A stretch of 31,606 bases of DNA, taken from JBFXDI01 sp050181295. Lineage in GTDB: Bacteria; Pseudomonadota; Alphaproteobacteria; Rhizobiales; Aestuariivirgaceae. The DNA lies in NCBI GenBank assembly GCA_050181295.1, contig JBFXDI010000035.1, positions 1 through 31,606 of the forward strand, in the 5' to 3' direction. The translations under genes were made by a program, and so were the position numbers. Below the pieces are notes generated by a model. That model was not told where the DNA came from. It ran no database searches and saw only the letters and a list, made by a program, of their open reading frames with translations. Positions 8,098-16,483 of this stretch are shown in pieces; the first letter of the stretch is position 1, and every line of letters begins with the position of its first letter.

Positions 8098-8304
8098 TCA
8101 GGCCTGGAGGTTCTCGGCCGAGGTCTTGCCGTTCTTCGGGTTCCGAACGGCCTCGAAGGTGATGGTCTGACCCTCCCTGAGGCCGGGAAGACCTGCGCGC
8201 TCGACCGCGCTCACATGGACGAAAACGTCGCTCCCGCCATCCGCGGGCGCGATGAAGCCAAAGCCCTTCTGGGCGTTGAACCACTTCACTGTGCCTGTAG
8301 CCAT
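8098..8304 (-). CDS. Cold-shock domain protein (CspA family)
   Basis: This 68-residue single cold-shock domain has the two RNA-binding motifs KGFGFI (RNP1) and VFVHV (RNP2). It also has the usual start MATGTVKWFNAQ and the C-terminal strand ITFEAVRNPKNGKTSAENL. The protein binds single-stranded RNA/DNA as an oligonucleotide-binding fold and melts mRNA structure. Length matches the family (65-70). The ATG at 8304 has an AGGA at 7-8 bases and aligns with the family; upstream in-frame starts fall in the 5' UTR. A promoter about 140 bases upstream implies the long 5' UTR typical of cspA-like genes, and a terminator follows. Several paralogues are usual per genome, so no specific symbol is given. 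Confidence 0.96.
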   Translation of the reverse strand: MATGTVKWFNAQKGFGFIAPADGGSDVFVHVSAVERAGLPGLREGQTITFEAVRNPKNGKTSAENLQA

Positions 8305-8442
8305 AGCAATTCCTGATGTTACATGTGCGAAAAGGGCCGCGCACCGCGCGGTCCAGCGATCTCGAGATTTTTGGGAGAAGGTCTTCAGCGAAGCGAGCAA
8401 GCTCGCGGGCCAATTCTATTCGGCCAGAAACTCGATGCATTT

Positions 8443-8471
8443 AACATGGGCGCATCAGGGCGAAATGTCAA
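8443..8471 (-). promoter_or_regulatory. Sigma-70-type promoter of the cold-shock gene
   Basis: On the minus strand a perfect TTGACA (8466-8471) is followed after 17 bases by CATGTT (8443-8448) as a weak -10. Transcription would start near 8436, giving a 5' UTR of about 130 bases. That leader contains a small stem GCGAG (8393-8397) / CTCGC (8402-8406). Long structured leaders are usual for cold-shock genes. Confidence 0.5.
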
Positions 8472-8505
8472 CAGAGCTTCCAAAGCCGATCATCCCCATC
8501 GGAGG

Positions 8506-8574
8506 GTGAGCGTGCGCAATGAGCGGCGAAGCGCCGGCTCATCAGCGCGGTCTGCGTGCGTGCGCCCCGCTCAC
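8506..8574. other. Large foldback in the 392-base cspA-tcBC intergenic region
   Basis: This is the notable content of the gene-free stretch 8305-8696. Outer arms GTGAGCG (8506-8512) and CGCTCAC (8568-8574) are continued by GCGC (8514-8517) and GCGC (8562-8565). Inside is a hairpin ATGAGC-GGCG (8519-8528), loop AAG, CGCC (8532-8535) and GCTCAT (8537-8542) with one bulged G. The rest of the region holds the minus-strand promoter at 8443-8471, the leader of the cold-shock gene and a weak plus-strand promoter near 8643. No open reading frame with coding character was seen. Confidence 0.5.
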
Positions 8575-8642
8575 TTTGACTGAAATCCGAACGATCCCGC
8601 CGAGCAACACTTAACCACCGCGGCGATCCGGCAGCGGACGCG

Positions 8643-8671
8643 ATGTGATCCAATACGGAGTGTGCTAGATT
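8643..8671 (+). promoter_or_regulatory. Possible extended -10 promoter of the Tc toxin genes
   Basis: TGC followed by TAGATT (8666-8671) fits an extended -10 element (4 of 6 positions). The -35 candidate ATGTGA at 8643-8648 is poor (3 of 6). It would start transcription near 8678, leaving a short leader that contains the strong GGGGAGG ribosome-binding site at 8685-8691 of the toxin gene. A weak core promoter would suit an activator-dependent toxin, but the call is tentative. Confidence 0.25.
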
Positions 8672-8696
8672 TGAGATCGTTCCCGGGGAGGGACGC

Positions 8697-11600
8697 ATGC
8701 TCCGCAGTGCCAGCTCGGATTGGCGGTTGTCGGATGCTCCACAACAGACGTGGAAAGGCGGCTCCTTTGGAGCGTCCACCCCTTCGCCGCCTTCGATCAA
8801 CCTTCCCAAAGGCGGCGGAGCGATCAAGGGTCTCGGCGAGAAATTCACTGCCGGCTCCGTCACCGGAACCGGCACCCTTTCCGTTCCTGTTCCGTGGAGT
8901 CCCGGCCGCTCCGGATTCACGCCTTCGTTCGGTCTCTTCTACGATTCGGGGATCGGCAACGGTCCCTTCGGATTCGGCTGGAGCATCGGCCTTGCGAATA
9001 TCACGCGGCGCACCGACCGCGGCCTGCCGCGTTATCTGGACGGCGAGGAAAGCGACGTCTTCATCCTGTCCGGCGCGGAAGACCTGGTGCCGGCGCGGCG
9101 CCAGGACGGAACCCGGCACGAGGAGCTGCGCGACGGCTACCGCGTCACGCGCTACCGCCCCCGCATCGAGGGCGCTTTCGCACGCATCGAACGCTGGCTG
9201 AGCGCGGGCGATCCCGCCGACTGCTTCTGGCGCTCCATCTCGCGCGACAATGTCACGACGCTCTACGGCGACACGCCCGCAAGCCGCATCGCCGATCCGG
9301 CCGACCCTGCCCGCATCTTCTCCTGGCTCGTGTCGCGAACCTTCGACGACAAGGGCAACGCCGCAGCCTACGACTACATCGCCGAGGATGACCGCAACGT
9401 CGACCTTGCGAGCCTCAGTGAAACCAGCCGGGACGATGAAGGCCGGACCGCCAACCGCTACCTCAAGCGGGTTTGCTACGCCAACCGGAAGCCCGTTTTC
9501 GCTCCGTCCGATTTTCCGGCGGCGGAATGGCTTCTGGAGATGGTGCTGGACTATGGAGATCACGAAGGCCCCTCCCCCACGCCGGAGCCCGACACGGACT
9601 GGCCGATGCGGCCCGACTCTTTCTCCTCCTACCGCAGCGGATTCGAGATCCGCACCTATCGGCGCTGCCGGCGGTTCCTCATGTTCCATCGCTTCGCGGA
9701 GCTTGGGCCTGCGCCAAGGCTCGTGCGTTCGCTTGCCCTCGACCATGACGATTTCGGCACTAGCGGAAATCCGGACGCGCGGGCGGAGCTTGCGCATGCC
9801 GGGAGCACAGCGCTCGGCTCCTTCCTCCGGCGCGTGACGCTGACGGGCTATGCCGACGACGGGCTCGCGAAGGCCATGCCGCCGCTCGAACTCACCTATT
9901 CTCGACCCGAGATCCACGACGACGTCCGCACCCTCGATGAGGACAGCTATCGCAACCTGCCCTTGGGCGCGGAGGACGCGCGGCACGAATGGCTTGACCT
10001 CGACGGTGAAGGCCTGCCCGGGATCCTCAGCCTGGAGAGCGATGCCTGGTGGTTCAAGCCGAATCTCGGCGACGGACGGCTCGGACCGCAGCAGCCGGTC
10101 GCTCTCAGGCCAAACCTTTCCATTGAACACGTACAGTTCATGGATCTGGCCGGCGACGGTTCACTCGATGCGGTGCAACTCGACCGTCCGCTGGCCGGCT
10201 TCCACGAGCGCACGGACGATCGGGACTGGTCGGATTTCCTGCCGTTCCCGGACCAGCCCAATATCAACTGGGCAGATCCCAATCTGCGCCTCGTGGACCT
10301 CACGGGCGACGGTCACGCCGATATCCTCATCACCGAGGACGAGGTCATTTCGTGGCATCCCTCGCTCGCGGAAGACGGTTTCGGCGTCCGTCGGTCATTC
10401 GCCATGGCTCCCGACGAGGGCAAGGGGCCGAGGCTCGTCTTCAACGACACGACCGAAACGGTGTTTCTCGCCGACATGTCGGGCGACGGACTCTCGGACC
10501 TCGTGCGCATCCGCAATGGCGAGATCTGCTACTGGCCCAATCTCGGCTATGGCCGGTTTGGCCGCAGGATCTCGATGGAGAACGCTCCGGTGTTCGAGGG
10601 AGCGGAACTCTTCGAGCCGAAGCGGCTGCGGCTCGCCGACATAGACGGCTCCGGCGTGAGCGACATCCTCTATGTGTCGAACCAGGGGCTGCGGCTCTAC
10701 TTCAACCGGTCGGGCAACGGTTGGACGGAAGGAGTCACGCTTTCAACTCTTCCGAGGATCGACAACCTGACCAGCGTCGGCGCGGTGGACCTGCTCGGCA
10801 CGGGAACGGCGTGCCTCGTCTGGTCCAGCCCGTTGCCGGAGCACTCGGGCGCGCCGTTGCGCTTCGTGGACCTCCTGGGCAGCGTCAAGCCGCATCTGCT
10901 CGTCGGCGTCGAGAACAATCTCGGCGCCCGGACGCTCGTCCGGTACGCATCCTCCGTCAAGTTCTACCTGGCGGACGAGCGTGAAGGACGACCCTGGGTA
11001 ACGCATCTCCCCTTCCCCGTGCAGGTGGTGGAGCGGGTGGAGACCTTCGACGCCATCAGCCGCAACCGCTTCGTCACACGCTTTGCCTATCATCACGGCT
11101 ATTTCGACGGGGTGGAGCGGGAGTTCCGCGGCTTCGGGCTGGTGGAGCAGTGGGACACGGAAGAATTCGAAGTCCTTGCGGCCGCGGAACAGCCGCCTGC
11201 CGCTAATATCGATCTTTCCTCGCATGTGCCGCCGGTGCTCACCAGGAGCTGGTTCCATACAGGCATCCATCTCGGCGCAGAGCGTGTCTCAAGCATCTTC
11301 GCCGGGCTGGTGAACGACCGCGACTTAGGCGAGTACTATCGCGAACCAGGACTGGACGACGGGCAGGCGCGCGCGCTCCTGCTCGCCGACACGGTTCTTC
11401 CTCCCGGCCTCTCGGTGGAAGAGGAGCGGGAGGCATGCCGGGCCCTCAAGGGCATTCCCCTGCGGCAGGAGATCTATGCTCTCGACGGCAGCGAGCGCGA
11501 GCCGCACCCCTACTTCGTCAGCGAGCAGAATTTTTCGCTCAAGCGTCTGCAGGAGAAAGGCGACGGCCGCCATGCCGTCTTCCTCCCCATTCCTCGCGAA

Positions 11601-14600
11601 TCCCTAGCCTATTACTATGAGCGCGATCCGAGCGACCCGCGCGTCGCCCACGAGCTGACGCTCGAGGTCGACGAGTTCGGCAACATCCGCAGGAGCGCGA
11701 CTGTCACCTATGGACGCCGGCGACCCGACCCTGGGCTCGACGTCAGCGCCCAGGAGATCCAGGCCGCGCACCATGTGGTCTATGCGGAAGCGGACGTCAC
11801 CAACTCGATCGATGCGCCCGATGCCTATCGCGGCCCATCCCCTTTCGAACAGCGCGCCTACGAAGTCACCGGCCTGGCGCCTCCTCCGGGCGATACCCGC
11901 TTCGCCTTCGAGAATCTGCTCCTAGCCACGCGCGATGCGGCGCCACTCCCCTATGAGGCGGAACCTGCGCCAGGCCTGCCGCAGAAGCGGCTCATCGCTT
12001 GCGGGCGAACGCTTTATCGCGGCGACGATCTCGCGCCCCTCCCGTCGGGCAGGCTCGATCCCCTGGCCCTGCCGCTCGAAAGCTACAGTCTCGCGCTCAC
12101 GCCTGGTCTCGTTTCCAAGCTGTTCGGCGGCCGCGTGTCGGAGGCCATGCTGGAAGCCGGCGGCTATGTGCACAACGAGGGCGACAATAACTGGTGGGTT
12201 CCTTCCGGCCGCATCCGGTTCGCAGCCGAGGCCGAACCCGAGTTCGCGACCGCGCGCGCGCATTTCTTCCTTCCCCGCCAGTACATCGATCCCTTCGGTC
12301 ACGGGACGGCGATCGCCTATGACGGCTACGATCTCTTGTTGCAGGATATGCAGGATGCCGTCGGGAACCGGACCAGCGTCGGAGAGCGGGATGCGTCCGG
12401 CAATCTTCTTTCGACCGGAAACGATTATCGGGTCCTGCAGCCATGCCTGATCACGGATGAGAACGGAAATCGCGAGGCGGTTCGCTTCGATGCGCTTGGG
12501 TTCGTTGCCGGCACCGCGGTCATGGGGAAGCGCGATGAAACGCCCCGTCGCGGGGATCTTCTCGAAGGTTTCGTGGCGGATCTGCCGGATGCGAGCGTTA
12601 TCGCGCATCTGTCCAATCCGCTGGTGGACCCGGAAGGGCTTCTAGGTCGTGCCACGGCGAGGATCGTCTACGATCTCTTCGCCTATTTCAGATCGAAGCA
12701 CGATGCTTCGCCGAAGCCGAGCGCAAGCTGCACGATCGTGCGAGAGACCCACGATGCCGACCTCGCGCCCGGCGATCGGACACGCGTGCAGCAGAGCTTT
12801 TCCTATTTCGACGGATTGGGTCGCATGGCCCAGACGAAGGCGCAGGCCGAACCCGGACCGGTTCCCAGACGCGATCCGACGACAGGCCTGATCGTGCTTG
12901 CAGGCGGCGAGCCGCAGATGACGACGGAAGACGTCTCGCCGCGCTGGGTGGCAAGTGGCTGGAACGTGCTCGACAATAAAGGAGCTCTCGCCCGCCAGTA
13001 CGAGCCCTTCTTCAGTGACCGGCACGGCTACGAGGCGGACACGCGCGTGGGCGCGAGCGCGGTTCTCTTTCACGATCCCTTGAGTCGCCCGCTCGGCGTT
13101 CTCCGTGCCGATCACAGCTGGGAGAAGACGAAATCCGGGCCGTGGCGGCAGGAAACCTGGGATGCGAACGACACCAGCCTCGTTGAGGATCCGACCGGCG
13201 ATTCAGACCTCGGTGGCTTCTTCCGGCGGCTGCAATCCGAGGAGTATCTGCCGACATGGCGAGAGCAGCGCCTTTCGGGCGCGCTCGGATCGGCAGAACA
13301 GACAGCGGCCGAGAAAGCGGCGGCGCACGCGGCAACACCCAGCGTGTCACACTCGGACTCCCTGGGGCGAACCTTTCTCACCGTCGTTCATAACAAGACG
13401 AGACGCAGCAACGCCTCGCCGGGAGACCCGGCCCTCGAAGAGCTCCTCACGACCCGCCTCGCGCTCGACATCGAAGGCAATGTCCTTGAAGCCATCGATG
13501 CCAGCGACCGGACCATCATGCGATACGGCCATGACATGCTGGGGCGCCGCCTCCATCAAGCAAGCATGGATGCAGGCGAGCGCTGGGCGCTTCTCGACGT
13601 GATGGGCAAGCTCATCCATGCCTGGGACGGGCGCGGGCATGTCTTCCGCACCGAGTATGATGCGCTGCGCCGCCATCTGAACAGCTTCGTCAAGGGCGCC
13701 GATCCGCAGGACCCGGATGCGGAGATCCTATTCGCAAAGACGGAATATGGCGAGGGGCAGCCAGATGACGCGGCGCTGAATTTGCGGGGAAATCCCGTCC
13801 GCCAGCATGACGGTGCAGGCTTGGTGACGAGCGACGCCTACGACTTCAAGGGCAACCTGCTGCGAGGCAGCCGGCGGCTCGCGCGGCATTACGAGAAGCC
13901 GCTCGACTGGCGTGCCGATCCCGAACTCGAGACGGAGGTCTTCACAAGCAGCACGTCCTATGACGCTCTAGGCCGGGCGGCTGCCGTCACGGCGCCGGAC
14001 GGCTCGGTGAGCGAGCCTCAGTACAACATACGTGGTCTTCTTGAACGGCTGGACACGAGGCTGGCCGGAACAGCACCGTCGACCTTCGTGGCGGGCGCGG
14101 AGTACTCCGCCAGGGGCCAGAGGATCGCGATCCACTACGGCAACGGCATCGAGACGCGGTCGAGCTACGATCGCCTGACGATGCGTCTGCGAAGCCTTCG
14201 CTCGACCAGAACGGCAGATCAGGCACTCTTGCAAGCTTTGAGCTACACCTATGATTCCGTCGGCAACCCCACCCACATCGAGGACGAGGCGCAGGACGCC
14301 ATCCATTTCGCCAATCAGGCCGTCACCGCGGCAAGCGACTACACCTACGACGCCATCTACCGTCTGATCTCCGCGGAAGGGCGCGAGCACATCGGACAGG
14401 CGGCGCAGCCACAGACCACCTGGAACGATGCGTTCCGCCGGAACCTGCCGCATCCGGGTGACGGACAGGCCATGCGCCGCTATTCCGAGCAGTATTCATA
14501 CGATCCGGCCGGCAATCTCCTGGAGCTGGCCCACGCGGCTTCAGGCGGCAACTGGACCCGCGCCTATCGCTATCAGGAGGTGAGCGCGCTCGAAGCCGGC

Positions 14601-16436
14601 AAGACCAGCAACCGCCTTTCCGACACCAGCGTCTCCGGCGCCGGCACGGAAGCCTATGGGCACGACGCTCACGGCAACATCACCGCCATGCCGCACCTGC
14701 CGGTGATGCTGTGGGATTTCAAGGACCAGCTCGCCGCGGCTTCGCGACAGCCGGAAACGGCCAGCGACCAGGAGACGACCTACTTCGTCCACGACTGGAC
14801 CGGCCGGCGGATGCGCAAGGTCACCAACAGGCGCAACGGCTCGCGCAAATGCGAGCGCCTCTATCTCGGCGGCTTCGAGATCTATCGGGAATATGCGGCG
14901 GACGGCACGACGGTCACGCTTGAGCGCCAGAGCCTGCACGTGCTCAACGGCAGCGCGCGCGTGGCGCTCGTCGAAACGCTCACGCAGGGAGGGAGCGGAC
15001 CGACCGAACCAGCCGTCCGCTACCAGTGCGGCAATCATCTCGAATCGGCCACGCTCGAACTCGACGCCCAGGGCCAGGTCATCACCTACGAGGAGTTCTA
15101 TCCCTTCGGGGGAACCTCCTATCAGGCGGGCAGAAGCACCGCCGAGACGAGCCTCAAGCGCTACCGGTTCACGGCCAAGGAGCGCGACGAGGAAACGGGC
15201 TTCACCGACCATGGGGCGCGCGCCTATGCCCCCTGGCTCGGCCGCTGGATCAGCGCCGATCCGGCGGGGCTGGAGGGTGGCTGGAACCTCTACGCCTACG
15301 CGATGAACGCGCCGGTGCACCTCGTCGACCACACCGGCACGGACGGGCGCATCCCGTCCAGATGCTTCGATCGCTTCAACGACGGTCAGGACAAGATCTA
15401 CAACCCCAGCCGCTGCGGTCCGATCACCAAGTGGAAAGGCAGGAGGAGGGCTCCTTCCCGCGGCGACGCAGATGGGGACGGCGGACAGAAACGGACACGC
15501 CGGAAGAGCAGCTCGAGCGGCTCCGAAGACGGAGAAGCCGGAGGCGTCGAGGGCGGGTCCGCCGGCGGCGTGCAGGGAGGACGGGCCGGCGCCACGGGCG
15601 CTGTCGGCGGCAAGAAGGGCGGCGTCGGCATGAAGCCCGGCACCGGCACGACCGGATCGGGAGACACGGGCGAGGGGAAAGAGGGCGGCGACTCCGGCAA
15701 TCCCGGAAACGACAAGGGATCAGGCGGTTCGTCGGACAAGCCAGGAAACCCGGGAGGTGAGGCCAAGAACGAGGGCGGCGAGGGAAAGGAAGCCGGGGGA
15801 AAGAAGGGCGGCGATACCCAAGGCAAGCAGGAAGGCCCTCAAGAGGGAGATCCCGGTGAACCCGGCAAGAATCCGGGCGAGAGCACGGCCCTCGGCACAC
15901 TCGCGCAGGTCGCGGCATTGATCGACGATCCCGAGAGCCTCTACGAGGCCCAGCAAAGCGGCAACAAGGGCACCGGCGCCCAGATGGGCCGCAAGAACGG
16001 CCTCATCGGAGGCAAGCTCGGGCAGTTGCTATCGGTCATTGCGGTCTTCGGCATGGTGTTTATCGGCAAGATCGGGGACTTCTTCAAAAAGATCGGTGGC
16101 GGGTTCAAGAAGGCCTGGAACAAGCTTTTCAAGAAGGAAGCAAAGCAGATTGAGAAACGTGCCGTGGACCTGCTCAGCGACTACAGCCAAAAAATGCACA
16201 GCCTCATGGGAGGCGGGCTGGAAGGCGCAAAGGATTTCACAAAGAAGGCGCCAACGATGGAAATTCCAGGTGACCTCACGGTCGACGACCTTCTCAAATA
16301 TCGGGCGATGTCCGTTGAAGCCCAGGAAGCAGCAGCCAAAGCGGAGAAATATACCGGCCGATACGCCGGAGATGTCCACGATGAAAGAATAGTGGGCATC
16401 GACATCCTTCTCGAAAGAATGGGCCACAAGTTCTGA
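8697..16436 (+). CDS. Tc toxin TcB-TcC fusion: cocoon with C-terminal effector
   Basis: This 2579-residue protein joins the TcB and TcC subunits that form the hollow cocoon of Tc (ABC) toxins. An SpvB domain (about 30-340) opens with INLPKGGGAIKGLGEKF. Six evenly spaced propeller motifs of D-x-x-G-x-G type follow, starting at D434, D483, D534, D593, D648 and D698: the six-blade gatekeeper that docks on TcA. Next come the TcdB middle/C-terminal regions and YD/Rhs repeats (about 1450-2140). The Rhs core YRFTAKERDEETGF ... DPAGLEGGWNLYAY ... VDHTG ends near residue 2214, with R2175, D2188 and D2211 as the probable autoprotease residues. The variable C-terminus (2215-2579) has a Gly/Lys linker (about 2245-2395), a hydrophobic stretch (about 2441-2458), a Lys-rich amphipathic helix and an unassigned tail. 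There is no signal peptide. GGGGAGG 5 bases upstream fixes the ATG. Confidence 0.95.
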   Translation: MLRSASSDWRLSDAPQQTWKGGSFGASTPSPPSINLPKGGGAIKGLGEKFTAGSVTGTGTLSVPVPWSPGRSGFTPSFGLFYDSGIGNGPFGFGWSIGLANITRRTDRGLPRYLDGEESDVFILSGAEDLVPARRQDGTRHEELRDGYRVTRYRPRIEGAFARIERWLSAGDPADCFWRSISRDNVTTLYGDTPASRIADPADPARIFSWLVSRTFDDKGNAAAYDYIAEDDRNVDLASLSETSRDDEGRTANRYLKRVCYANRKPVFAPSDFPAAEWLLEMVLDYGDHEGPSPTPEPDTDWPMRPDSFSSYRSGFEIRTYRRCRRFLMFHRFAELGPAPRLVRSLALDHDDFGTSGNPDARAELAHAGSTALGSFLRRVTLTGYADDGLAKAMPPLELTYSRPEIHDDVRTLDEDSYRNLPLGAEDARHEWLDLDGEGLPGILSLESDAWWFKPNLGDGRLGPQQPVALRPNLSIEHVQFMDLAGDGSLDAVQLDRPLAGFHERTDDRDWSDFLPFPDQPNINWADPNLRLVDLTGDGHADILITEDEVISWHPSLAEDGFGVRRSFAMAPDEGKGPRLVFNDTTETVFLADMSGDGLSDLVRIRNGEICYWPNLGYGRFGRRISMENAPVFEGAELFEPKRLRLADIDGSGVSDILYVSNQGLRLYFNRSGNGWTEGVTLSTLPRIDNLTSVGAVDLLGTGTACLVWSSPLPEHSGAPLRFVDLLGSVKPHLLVGVENNLGARTLVRYASSVKFYLADEREGRPWVTHLPFPVQVVERVETFDAISRNRFVTRFAYHHGYFDGVEREFRGFGLVEQWDTEEFEVLAAAEQPPAANIDLSSHVPPVLTRSWFHTGIHLGAERVSSIFAGLVNDRDLGEYYREPGLDDGQARALLLADTVLPPGLSVEEEREACRALKGIPLRQEIYALDGSEREPHPYFVSEQNFSLKRLQEKGDGRHAVFLPIPRESLAYYYERDPSDPRVAHELTLEVDEFGNIRRSATVTYGRRRPDPGLDVSAQEIQAAHHVVYAEADVTNSIDAPDAYRGPSPFEQRAYEVTGLAPPPGDTRFAFENLLLATRDAAPLPYEAEPAPGLPQKRLIACGRTLYRGDDLAPLPSGRLDPLALPLESYSLALTPGLVSKLFGGRVSEAMLEAGGYVHNEGDNNWWVPSGRIRFAAEAEPEFATARAHFFLPRQYIDPFGHGTAIAYDGYDLLLQDMQDAVGNRTSVGERDASGNLLSTGNDYRVLQPCLITDENGNREAVRFDALGFVAGTAVMGKRDETPRRGDLLEGFVADLPDASVIAHLSNPLVDPEGLLGRATARIVYDLFAYFRSKHDASPKPSASCTIVRETHDADLAPGDRTRVQQSFSYFDGLGRMAQTKAQAEPGPVPRRDPTTGLIVLAGGEPQMTTEDVSPRWVASGWNVLDNKGALARQYEPFFSDRHGYEADTRVGASAVLFHDPLSRPLGVLRADHSWEKTKSGPWRQETWDANDTSLVEDPTGDSDLGGFFRRLQSEEYLPTWREQRLSGALGSAEQTAAEKAAAHAATPSVSHSDSLGRTFLTVVHNKTRRSNASPGDPALEELLTTRLALDIEGNVLEAIDASDRTIMRYGHDMLGRRLHQASMDAGERWALLDVMGKLIHAWDGRGHVFRTEYDALRRHLNSFVKGADPQDPDAEILFAKTEYGEGQPDDAALNLRGNPVRQHDGAGLVTSDAYDFKGNLLRGSRRLARHYEKPLDWRADPELETEVFTSSTSYDALGRAAAVTAPDGSVSEPQYNIRGLLERLDTRLAGTAPSTFVAGAEYSARGQRIAIHYGNGIETRSSYDRLTMRLRSLRSTRTADQALLQALSYTYDSVGNPTHIEDEAQDAIHFANQAVTAASDYTYDAIYRLISAEGREHIGQAAQPQTTWNDAFRRNLPHPGDGQAMRRYSEQYSYDPAGNLLELAHAASGGNWTRAYRYQEVSALEAGKTSNRLSDTSVSGAGTEAYGHDAHGNITAMPHLPVMLWDFKDQLAAASRQPETASDQETTYFVHDWTGRRMRKVTNRRNGSRKCERLYLGGFEIYREYAADGTTVTLERQSLHVLNGSARVALVETLTQGGSGPTEPAVRYQCGNHLESATLELDAQGQVITYEEFYPFGGTSYQAGRSTAETSLKRYRFTAKERDEETGFTDHGARAYAPWLGRWISADPAGLEGGWNLYAYAMNAPVHLVDHTGTDGRIPSRCFDRFNDGQDKIYNPSRCGPITKWKGRRRAPSRGDADGDGGQKRTRRKSSSSGSEDGEAGGVEGGSAGGVQGGRAGATGAVGGKKGGVGMKPGTGTTGSGDTGEGKEGGDSGNPGNDKGSGGSSDKPGNPGGEAKNEGGEGKEAGGKKGGDTQGKQEGPQEGDPGEPGKNPGESTALGTLAQVAALIDDPESLYEAQQSGNKGTGAQMGRKNGLIGGKLGQLLSVIAVFGMVFIGKIGDFFKKIGGGFKKAWNKLFKKEAKQIEKRAVDLLSDYSQKMHSLMGGGLEGAKDFTKKAPTMEIPGDLTVDDLLKYRAMSVEAQEAAAKAEKYTGRYAGDVHDERIVGIDILLERMGHKF

Positions 16437-16442
16437 GAGTTT

Positions 16443-16456
16443 GGACCGCAGGGTCC
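16443..16456 (+). other. Small hairpin between the two toxin genes
   Basis: GGACC (16443-16447) and GGTCC (16452-16456) form a 5-bp stem with a GCAG loop in the 47-base gap between the tcBC stop and the tcA start. It has no T tract, so it is not a terminator. It might modulate readthrough or message stability, but it is short enough to be chance. Confidence 0.25.
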
Positions 16457-16483
16457 ACTAGCGGCGAAGTGAGGGAGGCCAGA

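Noticed and set aside
7994..8440. Upstream extension of the small gene at 7766 to a 224-codon frame
   Set aside because: The extra part runs antiparallel through the alternate frame of the cold-shock gene and its leader; the ATG at 7993 has its own ribosome-binding site.
8576..8604. TTGACT at 8576-8581 as a -35 box for the toxin operon
   Set aside because: The position 17 bases downstream reads GCCGAG, which is nothing like a -10 element.
8571..10130. A 519-codon minus-strand frame
   Set aside because: It overlaps the SpvB and propeller part of tcBC in antisense and has biased composition; no start signal or domain supports it.
15440..15895. The Gly-rich stretch of tcBC as a DNA tandem repeat or CRISPR-like array
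   Set aside because: The repetition is only in amino-acid composition; the codons are varied and there is no fixed DNA unit.
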